From NCBI GenBank assembly GCA_014529385.2, contig CM043963.1, forward strand, positions 105,010,912-105,074,911: a stretch of 64,000 bases of DNA, read 5' to 3'. The DNA is from Adiantum capillus-veneris. Its lineage: Eukaryota; Streptophyta; Polypodiopsida; Polypodiales; Pteridaceae. This document shows positions 19,837 through 31,315 of this stretch, piece by piece. Below the pieces are notes generated by a model. It saw nothing but the letters and a program-made list of their open reading frames with translations. It had not been told where the DNA came from and did not search any database. The first letter of the stretch is position 1. Each line of letters starts with the position of its first letter. The position numbers and the translations under genes were made by a program.

Positions 19837-21472
19837 AATCTGGTTGGTTGTAGTTGTACCTGTGTTGCCAATGCTACTAACTTGCTATGATGTACTTGAA
19901 TTCTCAGCTCGATTTGAGTCTATGTTAAAAAGGTTCTGTAAAAACTGTCAATTGGTAGATTCTAGTATTGATTAGCAGAATTTTTGCTGCTCATACTAGC
20001 CTAATCTGCAATCGTATGCAAGTTGTGCTCCTGTTTGTCCAATTGGAAGCTAATTTGCTGCGCAATTACTCGCACAAGCCAATTTCTAGCATGTAGAATT
20101 TTGAAAATTTGACTGCCGCTTAATTGGCTGTGAGTTGGTCGATTTCTTGCTTTTTTCGGCTGTTTGCTTGATTTTTTTCCTGGCCGCTGTTCTTGATTTG
20201 TGCTCGCTTTGCAGTGCACTTCTTTGGCTTTGCTTTTCAGCTTTTGATTTGCTCGTTTTGGTGTTGTTTGCTCGGCGAGTGATTTTTTTGCTTTTCTGGC
20301 ACTTCTTGGCTTTTTCTGGCAGTTCCGACGAGTTCCTTTTTATTTTTCCTAATTATTTGTGAAATTTTGAATTTTCTAAAATTTTTGGTATTTTTTATGA
20401 CTTTTAACGATTTTTTCGCGAAAGTTTTGATTTTTTTTTGAATTTTGTTTGAGTATTTTTAAAGTTTCAATGAAATTTTTGATTTATTTGGATTTTCTGT
20501 GAATTTTTTACAAATGTTTTATGATTTTTCTAGTCAGTTTTGATTTATTTGTGAATTTTCTAAGTTCTTAAAATTTTTTGAGCTTTTTGATTTTATGGTG
20601 ATTTTTTTTTGATCAATCTTGAAATTGTTATGAATTTTCTAGGATTTTTTAATTTTTTGTGAATTTTTTATTCTTTGCTATTTTATTGTGAATTGTTTTT
20701 GTATTTTTTACTCTTTTTGTGATTGTTTTTTGATCAATTTTGATTTTTTAGGAGTTTTTTATTTTTTATGAACCTTTTTTTTTATTTTTTATGAGTTATT
20801 CTTTTTATTGGATTTTTTATTATTGTTTTTGTTTTCTGAATTTAAAATTTTTTTTGGGATATTTTTTTTCTTTTTTGTGAGTTTTTAATTAGATTTTTTG
20901 TAATTTTTAATTGCTGTTATGTTTTTTTTGTTATTTTAAAATCTTTTTTTAATGATTTTATTTTGAATAAACTAAATAAACTAACCTAGCTAAGCTAACT
21001 AAAACTAACCTAAAACTAACCTACTAACCTTACTTGACCTGTGTTGACCAGCCCTGACGAGTCCGACGGCAGCGCGTAGCACGAGGCGAGTCTGCAGCGC
21101 CCTTGATTGCGCAGCTTGGCAGTGAAGGCTGTTGGTACGTGCTCTAATTACGCAGACAAGCTTGGAGAACGTGACAAGGAAGAGACTCCGCCGAGAGAGA
21201 AAAGGAGCGCGCGTGGATTGGGACTGTGAGTGTGTGTGTGTGGGGGGTAAAAGACAAAATTAAAGGGTTGTTCGCGCGTGGGCAGAGCGAGCGAGCGGGT
21301 TATAGGGAGAGAGGGAGAGAGAGAATGGAACAGGTGCACACGGACAGGCGATTGAGGGGGAATAGAGAGAGAGGAGGGAGAGTTAGAGAGAGAGAGAGTA
21401 AGAGAAGAGAGAGGGGGAGTAGGGAGAGGGTGTTCTCACGGACAGAGGTAGGGCGAGAGAGAGAATAAGTGG

Positions 21473-21677
21473 CGGTGTTCGGGAAAATGTGCCTCAGCTT
21501 AATATCATGCCGTTTTCAATTTCAAAAATGCCGGTTCAAGGCAAGGGGGAGAGGAGAAATTCCATTCCAAAATAGAGAAAAACTCAAAAAATAAACCTAG
21601 TTTTCTAAAATTTCCTCTCGGAAAATTTCAAGAAGGGACTTTTCTCTAATTGGTAGAATGAATTTCCCCGAACATTG
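21473..21677 (-). mobile_element. hAT-like MITE, diverged copy inside the R1 leader
   Basis: Starts CGGTGTTCGGGAAAA and ends CCCCGAACATTG. It matches the element at 29501-29717 in reverse orientation over nearly its full length, for example TTTTCAATTTCAAAAATG. A clean 8-bp duplication is not visible here, so this is the older or more damaged copy. Confidence 0.8.
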
Positions 21678-23053
21678 GTACACGCTTCGGGAAAGAGGCA
21701 AGAGAGAGAAGGAGCGGACAAACTCGATTTTTTTTAATTTTTTATTTTCAAATATACAAAAATGGCAAAAAATTAGCCGAAAACTCCAAAAATCGCCAGG
21801 AAATCCCAAAATTTGCCAAAAAAATCCCAAAAATTTCCGAAAAGTTTTAGGAATCTTAGAAAATCATCGCAATTCATAATCGAGCATTTTCAACACGCAA
21901 AAACACACCGAAAATATTAGATTTGATCGTAAACGCAATTTATGACACAAATATCAACCCGGTCCCCGGAAATAGCAAAATGCTCCACACATTGGGGAAT
22001 GGTGCAGCCAAATAAAATCACACAAATCACATCAATTCAGTTGCCAAAAATTTTATTAAATAAATCAAAACTAGAGAATTAAACCGGCAAAATTATCGAC
22101 AAAATTAGGTAAAAATTTGACGCAATTAAAGTGTGTAAATCCCTGTTTTGAGCACAAAAACGTAGCATTTTATCATTACACACATCGATTATGGAATCAA
22201 AACATTGAATTAACCATGCAAATTTAAACACCTTTTAGGCGCACACACACTAAAAAATTGGCAGTTTTTACCAATCTTTAGGTGCGCACACAAAAGGGTT
22301 AAATTTGTCGGATTTGCAATGTGACTTCACAAATCAATAGTTGGGCATGTGCACAAATGATAACGCACACATTGATTTCTAGGTGCTCAAACATGGGCAA
22401 AATAAAGCACACACACCTAAAATTATCATACACACCCTCAATTAGAATGCACACACACTTTATTTTAGTGCACACACACCTAAAATTGACCATCAAATCA
22501 TGCAATTAACTCGATTAGGCACCCAATTAGCAACACACATTCATCAATTAGCAATTGAAACTTATCATTCATGCGCCGCCAATTCTTAAAATTTTCGGCA
22601 TTACGACGGCGTGAAAATGAAAAATCGCAAAATTTTCCATCCCTAACATCAACATTGCATTGCATCAACATAGCATAGCATTACATTGCATCACATTACA
22701 TTGCATCTTGGTGGGATATCTACACAATTCTACACATCTCTAGATTCTAGGGAGGTTGAGAATACCACCTTAATTACCTTTCCGTTGAAGATCAATTGAA
22801 TGGTCGAGTGCTCGAATCCTTCATAGCACATTAGTAAATTAGAAAAAATTAGTCAAATTAGCAAGGGGTTAGTGAGACGATTAGAGTGTGTAAACACACA
22901 ATTGGCAAGATACGGTCACACATTAGGGAATTATGAACACAATGCTTCATGTACACACATTCAAAATCCACAAAAACATAAACACACAAGTGAAATTAGT
23001 GAGGAAATGCATTCGATTATGCCACAATTACACTAGCGTAGGCCATCGTCCCT

Positions 23054-23069
23054 GGCAGCAACGTCGCCA
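23054..23069 (-). promoter_or_regulatory. R1 primer-binding site
   Basis: On the minus strand TGGCGACGTTGCTGCC starts two bases after the LTR end ...CCCCCAACA. It resembles the TGGCGCCGTTGCC site complementary to tRNA-Asp in Athila-type elements, with differences. Confidence 0.7.
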
Positions 23070-23071
23070 AA

Positions 23072-23974
23072 TGTTGGGGGTCCCATCGTTGCAATAGCTC
23101 CAATGACCAACAAAATTATCAATCTGGAGGGATGAGCTACCCGGCTAGGGTATGGAAACACTCACACGGTTAGTGAGCTAATCATGGCAACACAAATAGT
23201 TAACTCTACGAGGTGAGCTTCTTGGCGTATGGAGGAGCTAAGCCGCAATGAAGGGCAATCTCCATATCCACTTCTCTTCACCTCTAATCAACTCAATAAC
23301 ACACACTACGATTGCAAGACGCACACAACACTAATCCTATCATGCAACACACTAATCACAAGCACACACACATAGATCTATCGAGCACCACACTCCAATC
23401 AAACCTACATGCACACACAAGCAAAAGAGGGCAATCACACAAGATTAGACAGGGATTAACCACTAATTAGTTAAGATTTAGATAATCTAAGCATCATAGG
23501 CAATCATAAGAAGTAATAGAGAGGCATAGTGAGAGAATGAATCATTGATTAGTGTTAATCAAGTCTCATGAGCAAGGAGAAGCTCAAGGAATCCATAGCC
23601 ACACACGTCAAGAGCTCTCACCAAAGAGTTCTCTCCACAAATGACTTGAGAACCCTAATTTCTTTTACACATTGCCTTATATACCTAGGATAAAAATATG
23701 CAATGTCCGGGCGCCCAAGGCCTTTAGGGCTCACCACTTATTGAATCTGCAACCTATTCTTTACAACTTGGAACTCCTCATTGAGACCGTAACACATTAG
23801 AAATATTACAATGGCTTGAAATAAATTGGAAATTTACAATATGTGACCATTTTGGGAAAACGTGGAAAATGTGTAACTCCAATCTTTACTGCTTCTTCAC
23901 ATTCATCTGTGATGTGCACTCGTACGTCTTCGATCTTTAGCAGCTTTTGTTAAGTGACGTTGACTCAGTTAATA
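23072..23974 (-). repeat. R1 5' LTR (intact copy)
   Basis: 903 bp and uninterrupted. It is the reference used to show the 12.75-kb insertion in the other LTR. A minus-strand TATA-like GTATATAAGGC lies near 23690. It is followed on the plus strand by GGAGC, the R1 target duplication. Confidence 0.94.
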
Positions 23975-24176
23975 GGAGCGCAGTGCTTTTACAAGATACG
24001 TAGAATGCACACGGGAGACAAATTCACAAGAACTTCCCGGGAATCTCTCTACACAGGAATCCCTCCCCCTTTATGAGTCCTCTCTGTCTCTCTCTATCTC
24101 TCTCTTTCTCTCTACTTGTTCATGTTGTTTTCTCCATTCAATATTAAGATTAAATGTTCGTGTGTTTAATGCAGGT

Positions 24177-25510
24177 ATGGATGATGATGAGTTTCTTTCT
24201 TTTTATCACCCCAACAGAGGCAGTGGTATGAGGATCGTCATTGCTTTGGAGCACCATCACATTGTTCTACTCCTTTAGCATCTCCCTCTCTTTTGGAGCA
24301 TTCAACGCGCTCCAAAGCTTTAGTGTCGACGAGATGATCTTCACACTCGTTTAGGCACCAACGCTCTAGTGGTGGGGGCGGTGGTTTTTGTGGGGATGTC
24401 ATCGCTGATGCCTTGACACCGCCTCATGTTTGACGAGGCTCTTTACCTTCCCCTTCTTTTTCCGCCCCCACACCAGCCACGACATCGCCATCTATGCCAA
24501 GTTTTGCGCGGCTATCGGTTGTTCCTGGCTACACACCACTACCTACTCCTCCGGGAGTCACCCTTGTCGACACTCCTTGCTTCGGGGCCCAGACTCCAGT
24601 GGAGACACCTGACGTCTGTACCCCCATCAACATGTCGCTAGAGACCCCTACCGGGACACCCAGGTTCACGCGTCACAGGCAAGAGGGCTTGCCTTACTCC
24701 GTCGACTTCAGCGGCGGCATCATCTTGGATGATGAAGGCAAGAAGGTGATCTCGCGCATGCGCGGTCTTTGCTCTCAGGTGTTTAGACACTAATACTAAA
24801 CACCTGGAGTGAAGTAACAAGTGAATTAAAAGACACAGTCATCAGCATGCTGCATGACGAGTTTCTCGTGCCAACACGGGATGACCGCTTCAATGAAGAC
24901 TTGATGAAGGTTCGAATGCGCGAATATTGCAAGCACAAGTGTTCTGAAGTGCAAAAAGCAATAAAGCATGGGTGGAACAGACCAGATTGGCTGGCCAAAA
25001 AAGATTGAAAGAATGTGAAGCGAGCAACGCACGAGAATCCTGACAAGTGGAAGCAACAAAAGGAGGCAGCCAAAGCGCGAGTAGAGGCAGGGAGCTCGCA
25101 CCACTTGAGGAGGCGGGTGTGCATCATTTGAGGCGAATTTTGTAAGTGTTTTCGCATTGCTCTTTAGGTTTGGTAGTTACGTCTATTTGTACTTTTAAGT
25201 TCTAACGTAATGGATTCTTTGTATGTTTTGAACATGGTCGATGATAGGACGTGACACCACACCATACGAGCGCGAGTATGCAGACAGAAAGGGCTTAAAT
25301 GCCGTGATGGACAATCTGAGTTCTTACGGCGGCATGGTTAGTACGTATTAGGGTTTACTCTTTTCTATTTGTTGTATTGTTTTGTAAATTATATGTTTAT
25401 ACTTACAGAAAGCTGTCTTATTGTTTTTTTTGGCAGAATCCGACAGATACGCCGCTTGGACGCGAATGAGACATCTGATTAGACGACGTCAGTCTAGTCG
25501 TAGCTAGATA
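24177..25510 (+). pseudogene. TnpA-like protein of the CACTA element (Ptta/En/Spm transposase family)
   Basis: Pieces in several frames: an ATG at 24177 after a TAATGCAG acceptor, a proline/threonine-rich part at 24494-24790 (TPLPTPPGVTLVDTP), then NTWSEVTSELKDTVISML from about 24801. The last has the W-x-x-V...LK pattern of the Ptta/En/Spm family. It continues through a basic region (WLAKKD, stop TGA near 25006, KNVKRATHENPDKWKQQKEA) to a TGA near 25130. A possible later exon at 25240-25350 reads IGRDTTPYEREYADRKG. Stops and frame changes show decay. In working CACTA elements TnpA binds the subterminal repeats, which are present to the right. Confidence 0.55.
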
Positions 25511-25925
25511 ACATTAGTTTCCTTTTGTCATAGCATATGTATCATGAGATGACGTGTATACGTCTTTTTGTAACTATTGGAAAACCATGTATATTTTCTC
25601 AATAATGACAATGGTGTTGTAACTATTACATTTGCAAATTAACAATCAAGAGATTTTGCCTATGATGTGTACAATTGTCATTGATTTACTTTCATCAATT
25701 TACCTTTGTGAGTTTTGTATCTTTATTCTGCAAACAATACTATGGATGATGGAGTTAATGGTTATACTGTCTTGTAGGTGACTACTTTGGTCTATACCTT
25801 GCAATTTCTTTCAAAGAGAAATATGTGCTTATCTTGGATCCATTTACGTTTTCTCTATTATTGAAACAATCAATATGGTTGATGGGTGGCAAGGCATCCA
25901 ATGCCCTGCCACCAATTTTTTTTAC

Positions 25926-26165
25926 TCTCGGGCGTCACTATATAAGGCTCTGCAACGTCGCTATAAGTGTCGCTATAGGTAGCCTGTAAGTGTCGCTATT
26001 AGCGTCCGCTATATGCGTCGCTATATAGCAACGATTATAGCGATGCTTATAGCGACATCCTCGTATCGACGCTATTAGCAACGGTCTTAGCGACACCGGG
26101 AGTATAAAAATCCAATGTACTTCCGTCGCTAAAAACGTCACAAGTGCACACAACCTCTTGTAGTG
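25926..26165. repeat. CACTA subterminal repeats and right TIR
   Basis: At least ten GTCGCTAT-type motifs in both orientations between about 25935 and 26130, then the terminal ACAACCTCTTGTAGTG. The sequence turns AT-rich and structureless immediately after 26165, which marks the element edge. Confidence 0.8.
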
Positions 26166-27640
26166 AAATACACTTCACCTTGGATTTGGCCAAAAGTTCT
26201 CAAAAAACAAAAAAAACATCAATTTTTGGAGCAACTTAAAAAAATAACAGTGAACATTGTAAAAAAGACTTCAATTTTTTGAACTAAAGTCAATATAGAA
26301 AGTTTTTTAAGACAAAAAAGGTACAAATATTCCTCAAAAAATTACACAACATTCCACTCAAAAACAATTATATCCTCAAAAGCTTACAATTGAAGACTCA
26401 AGGCTTTCAATTACAATACTTGAATTTTTTCATCAAAATTTTTATGGTTTGTCGACCAAGATGACCAAATTTCTTCAAAGTGAGACAATACACAAGAATT
26501 TTTATATCCTCCAAGTTTAAATTATTGATACGTCGTTCGCTATTTTCCTTTTTCTTCTTCTTAGTCACCTTGATCACCCGAAGTAGTACTTACTTGTATT
26601 TTCATCTTCTCAAACGGATTTGTATCCAATGAACATCAATTGAATAGAGGAATCCCAAACTCCGAGCAAGCCATTCCGAGCGAACACAAAATCGAGCAAT
26701 ATCTAGAAAATCACCTTAATAATATCCATGTTGTAGAATTGATTAGGTCATGATTCAGTAAGAAAGCATCCTCTCCATCATCTATTTACATGCGTCTAAC
26801 TTCACATGTGTATTGTCTCCATCGTCTATGTTTTTAGCCTCCAAACTTCATGTGTGCTTCCAAAACATCAATTGATTCAAAGATGTATGCTCTACAATGG
26901 AATCAAAACGTTTTTTTTAAGAATAACCTTGATCTCAAACATTCTATAGTCCAACATCAATGCAGAACTATAGCCAAGAAGAGGACCAAGGATAGGGATA
27001 TGTCTATCCATGGGAAGCTATTCTCTAGCAAAAGTTGGAAGGGAAGGGTAGTACTTGTAATTGTTACACAGTAGCTAAGGTAGTGATATATTCAACACTG
27101 AAAGTGCAACGTTTCTTGGAAGAAGTACATAACTCTTAGTGGAAGTTCTAACGGCAATAGATAGCACATTGTGATGCACATGGAGAATTTCTTCCAGCAA
27201 ACGGGGTTGTAAACATGACCTTCATTTTCTTTAGCTTTTTGGTGGTCCTTTATAATGCTTTTTGCTTACAATAGCCCGCTACTAATAGCATACCTTCATA
27301 ATGGTTTAGGAGAAACCTGTGTCCCAAACATACGCAGGTCCCTTCAAGGGAGTATATAAGTGGAAATTTTTGCAAAATGACCTGTATTTTTAGCTATATT
27401 TACATTATTTTTTTGCAAAATCTCATCAAATTTTGTTTTGTTTCAATCTACTCCTAGCTGGTTGTACTAAATTACATTGATCCCTTGTGATCAAGAGGAC
27501 TGCGTAAATTAATTGAAGAAATAACGTTTTCCCCAGATTGAAGCTACTCAAAACCTAAACACTAATAAAGGTTAATACAAGAGTTTCAAGGCATTGCTAG
27601 ATTGAAGCCTTTGTCATATAAGTACAGTTGCACGATCCTT
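26166..27640. other. AT-rich DNA without recognisable genes
   Basis: Long A/T runs and no open frame that looks coding. I see no terminal repeats or domains here. Confidence 0.5.
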
Positions 27641-27838
27641 AGTATGAGTTGGCCCTATGAAAGAGGTTGACATGGCCTTTCTCTATCACACATGGTGCTG
27701 GTCACAACTTCTACTCGAGCATGGTTAGATTGAGCATGGTCAGTATGAGTTGGCCCTATAAAAGAGGTTGACATGGCCTTTCTCTATCACACATGGTGCT
27801 GGTCACAACTTCTACTCGAGCATGGTTGTTGTCTCATG
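27641..27838. repeat. 101-bp tandem duplication
   Basis: AGTATGAGTTGGCCCTAT starts at 27641 and again at 27742, followed by near-identical text through GCATGGTTG. Two copies only. Confidence 0.9.
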
Positions 27839-28460
27839 TTCAACAGCCCCCTTGCTTTTGGCAACCATCCCTTCCCCTTGTCCAGCACTCACCTAAGGTA
27901 AAGGGGCCAATAATGAAATGAGCCCCTATACAAGGACCCGTCTACCCCGCGTGCTAAAGTAGATTTTCCACCACAGAGCAGGTACAACATCTCTCCAATG
28001 CTAGCATGGTTAGAGGTTGGGGTGATAAGATCTGGACCGTGCAATCAATCTGGTACGAGCCCTGCTATTCCAATTGCGCCCCTCGATCATCTTGCTACTA
28101 GATCTCGTTCTTTATACACAAGATTTGCTAGATCATGTCGTTCTCAGCCTCTTTCTGACTGTTTTTGGTGCCTATTTTGCTGCATATAGGTGCTACACTC
28201 ACCCTTCATTTGCACCACTTCGAGCTCAAAATAGTGCAGCAGGCTCTCAAGAATTTGTCACGTAGCTTGTAGCTTTGGTGTTCCGCTTTTGGGGGTTTTA
28301 CCTTAGTGCACCGCATTGGTTAATGAGAATTAATTTTTTAAATTCTTGGAGAGGATTAATGTCAGTCCGCCTATTGTGAGTAGGCAACCCTTAATTATAT
28401 AGGGCGTATGTGCAAGTGACACCGTGCAAAACATGGGTCTAAAAAATAGTGGAAAGCTTG
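27839..28460. other. Intergenic stretch, nothing recognised
   Basis: Short open stretches near 27998-28265 overlap in two frames and match nothing known to me. Confidence 0.4.

Positions 28461-28462
<2 letters not shown>

Positions 28463-28497
<35 letters not shown>
28463..28497. repeat. (CT)n microsatellite
   Basis: About 17 uninterrupted CT units. It makes spurious Ser/Leu frames on both strands. Confidence 0.97.
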
Positions 28498-28500
<3 letters not shown>

Positions 28501-28814
28501 TCTGCATAGGAACATTTATAAGGTGGAGGATCTACATCCTCTGGACATGCACAACCTTAACCCGCTTCGATGCAAAGTATGTATATCTGAGGTAGCTGTG
28601 ATGCGTGACTACCGACCTCTGCAGGCGGATGCACAAGTCAATGTCACTTGAGAGAACCATGGTGGCGTATCAAGGAAGGCACGGTAGAGGCTCTGTTTGC
28701 TCTGCTGCAAAGATAGCCTAGCAGCGCCAACACTCTCAAGCAAGGAGGCATAGCCGCGGAAGAAGAAGCACAAGCTCAAGCGACTCGTCCAATCTCCGAA
28801 CTCATATTTTATGG

Positions 28815-29159
28815 ATGTGGAGTGCCAGGGATATTTTAGCATCACAACTGTGTTCATCCATTCCCAGACTGTGGTCTTGTGCAGCAACTGCTTGGCGGTG
28901 TTGTGCCAGTCGACAGGAGGCCGTGCTCGACTCACTGAAGGCAGCTCCTTCAGGAAGAAGGGTGATCAAAGGAGCATCTTACTTGCCGATTCCACATCTT
29001 CACCAAGGAAGCTTATTTGGCGACGTTGCAACACCTGCAAGTGGCTCTTGGGAGTGGATGACCCTGCCTGTGGGTGCTCCTTCGTCTGTCACGGTGGAAG
29101 ATCAACGGCCACTTCGCGGCTCAAAGTTGCAACTTGACAGCGTAGCAGCTTGGCACTAG
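28815..29159 (+). CDS. Possible gene fragment of unknown identity
   Basis: An uninterrupted 114-codon frame in a block (about 28590-29170) visibly richer in G and C than its neighbours. The C-terminal half ([18 protein letters not shown]) has balanced composition. I recognise no domain, and a competing frame is open on the opposite strand (28609-28935). It could be a captured host gene piece or chance. Confidence 0.22.
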   Translation: MWSARDILASQLCSSIPRLWSCAATAWRCCASRQEAVLDSLKAAPSGRRVIKGASYLPIPHLHQGSLFGDVATPASGSWEWMTLPVGAPSSVTVEDQRPLRGSKLQLDSVAAWH

Positions 29160-29219
29160 ATCTTGTAAACTCGATTGATGCATTCAGCGAGAGAGAGGTT
29201 TCTGTAAGAAACATGCCTG

Positions 29220-29322
29220 TAGCCATCCACGCCGGCGTGGATGGCTAGAGGCAATTGATACTCTAAACATGGATTTCCAATAGAAGCTTGCCTGTAGCCA
29301 TCCACGCCGGAGCGGATGGCTA
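29220..29322. repeat. Two copies of a 28-bp GC-rich palindrome
   Basis: The copy at 29220-29247 is perfect: TAGCCATCCACGCC followed by its exact complement. The copy at 29295-29322 keeps both outer arms and is altered in the centre. Both are preceded by GCCTG. Confidence 0.92.
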
Positions 29323-29500
29323 CGCGTAGTCGCACTTTATACTAAATAATAAGTATCAAGTTTGAGGCCGTGTCACACACGCGCCAAGATGTGTGTGAGG
29401 TTGAGTTGAGAGTCGTCCATTGGTGCTATAGCCTGTCCAACAGGAGGCAAGAAGCAGCCAGGGTGAGTAGCTTTGCCCACATTTGAACTTCAAGTAGCTA

Positions 29501-29717
29501 CAGTGTTCGGGAAAAATAATTTTTCCAAACACACGAGATTTCTTTCCTTGGATTTTCCAAGATGAAAATTTAGAAAAATAGGTTTCTTTTTTGGGTTTTT
29601 ACAATATTTTTCTCTATTTTGGGACAGAATTTCTCGCTTTCCCCTTGCCCTCAACCGACATTTTTGAAATTGAAAACGGCACGATATTAAGCTGAGACAC
29701 TTTTTTCTCGAACACTG
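29501..29717 (+). mobile_element. hAT-like MITE with 8-bp target duplication
   Basis: CAGTGTTCGGGAAAA at the left and CTCGAACACTG at the right are inverted. Flanks are AGTAGCTA and AGTAGCTC, an 8-bp duplication with one mismatch, as expected of hAT. The 217-bp interior has no coding capacity. A reverse-oriented relative is at 21473-21677. Confidence 0.88.
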
Positions 29718-30139
29718 AGTAGCTCAAAAATGCTTGTGGATTTGAACCTTCAGTATGGGTGACAAGATATAGCTATGCTAGTCTAGTTGGCTACTCAACT
29801 CGCACAAAATATGATCACAATACAGATAGTCACCGCTCTTGTGACACAAAGGGCAACCCATTTGGCCTTGTCTGGGTACCCGTGTTGTGTGATGAGGACT
29901 AAGTATTACCCTTTAAGTCACATCATTAAATGATAACAGTTTTATTGAACTTTTAAGTGCATGAAGGCTTCTCTGTCCTTAACCCCTTTGAGTTGATATT
30001 TCCATATAATTTTCTTACTAAGAGCACTTTTGCATGAAATAAGAGTGGAAATATTGTGTACATGATCGAGTAGTCTTGGTTGGCTTTCATAAGGTGCCCT
30101 ACCAAAATTCTATCGTCCCTTCATTGCATCAAAAAGGAT

Positions 30140-30150
<11 letters not shown>

Positions 30151-30210
<60 letters not shown>
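30151..30210. repeat. (GA)n microsatellite
   Basis: About 30 GA units ending in GGGG. Confidence 0.97.
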
Positions 30211-30212
<2 letters not shown>

Positions 30213-31049
30213 ACATAGTTTTTCCAAGTTTTCCAAACGTGATGGCTAAAGACATAACAATAGGGGAAAGTATTCATTAACACACACCAAAAATTATAAA
30301 TCACATGACCTGATTTGACCTATGATGGCACTCTTTTATCACAAAGAATTGCACATAGCCATCCAAGTTGCCTTCAATGGATGCTAGTGCTCTTCACCCA
30401 AAAAATCAGAGCTAGTGCTCACAATCTTCTTTCTTTGTTACCTTCCATTACCTATACCCATCACGGTAAGCATACATCAGGGCTACAAGCAATAGAAAGA
30501 GATGGAGATAGGATTTTGTTTTTGTTTCTATGAGATACCAGGCATATAATTGGAGATAAGACTCTTTGATGGGCATCTGCCTTTGTAACATGGTGGCTAT
30601 TCATCCCAATTTTTCAACTAAATATCTATTGATGTCTTGTTTGGAAAAGACATAGCTTGGTTACAATGAAAAAATTTCCCTTGCTTTATTTCAAAGATGA
30701 TGAAGTAGGGTACGTGGCAAAGTATACTCACTCATTAGACTTGATGATTAGTCATTTCATTATGATTTTTCACCATATTATCGTTGGCTATCTTGATCAC
30801 ACACAGGTACTACAATCCATAGTGGATTTTTGAATGGATTGCATTGTCATTTTGTGTGTGTGTGCACGTGCGCACGTGCTAGATTTCTCGCTCGGTTATT
30901 TCCTTTGCTCGAAATTATTTGCTCGCCATATGGTAGGACTCAATTGAATACAACTTTACACTACACTTGTATAGGAATATTTTTCTTCATTTGTTGTGTA
31001 TAAGTATTTTAGGATTCAAGATTTTTTAATTCTAGAAGACAAGAGTACT

Positions 31050-31315
31050 TCAATCTTGTATTCCGGAATAAAAGTTTTAACACTTCTCTTTTTTAAAACA
31101 CAAGATTGTAACAATTTTGTATTTTAGAATACAATATTACAGCACAACTGTATTCTAGAATACAAGTTTGTAATCCATGTGTATTCTGGAATACAAGTTT
31201 GTAGCACAAGTGTATTATGGATTACAATTTTGTAGTACAAGTGTATTTTGGAATACAAGTTTGTAGCATAGGTGTATTCTAGAATACAACTTTGTTGCAA
31301 TCTTGTATTCCAAAA
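31050..31315. repeat. 31-bp tandem repeat with palindromic core
   Basis: TGTATT recurs at 31150, 31180, 31211, 31242 and 31273, with more diverged units from about 31055. Each unit contains GTATTCTAGAATAC or a close variant, itself a palindrome, followed by AAGTTTGTA. Open frames across it are a repeat artefact. Confidence 0.9.

Larger units (their letters stand above)
19837..23071 (-). other. R1 long 5' leader
   Basis: Composed of distinct blocks. A short open stretch at 20001-20219 (minus) may be a leader ORF. 20330-20960 is extremely T-rich on the plus strand. 21180-21470 is GA-rich. A MITE occupies 21473-21677, and 22230-22500 has scattered CACACACCTAAAATT copies. Around 22650-22710 there is a CATTGCAT-type minisatellite. 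No protein gene is supported. Confidence 0.55.
1078..23974 (-). mobile_element. R1: non-autonomous LTR retrotransposon without reverse transcriptase
   Basis: Ends are defined by LTRs and by a perfect 5-bp duplication GGAGC at 1073-1077 and 23975-23979. Without the 12.75-kb insertion it is about 10.1 kb. PBS and PPT are both present. The only long coding region is the gag/protease-like polyprotein at 15752-19836; no RT, RNase H or integrase motif was found, so R1 would need enzymes from a partner element. It sits inside the CACTA element. Confidence 0.92.
23975..26165 (+). mobile_element. CACTA element, right part with terminus
   Basis: Resumes directly after the GGAGC duplication and ends ...CTCTTGTAGTG at 26165, whose complement is CACTACAAGAG, the CACTA signature. 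From about 25930 the DNA carries many short GTCGCTATA / TATAGCGAC motifs in both orientations, as expected of subterminal TnpA-binding repeats. A (CT)-rich tract lies at 24080-24115. Confidence 0.8.

Noticed and set aside
24779-24805. Short hairpin GGTGTTTAG...CTAAACACC inside the TnpA-like gene
   Set aside because: Nine-base arms inside a coding remnant; too short to separate from chance.
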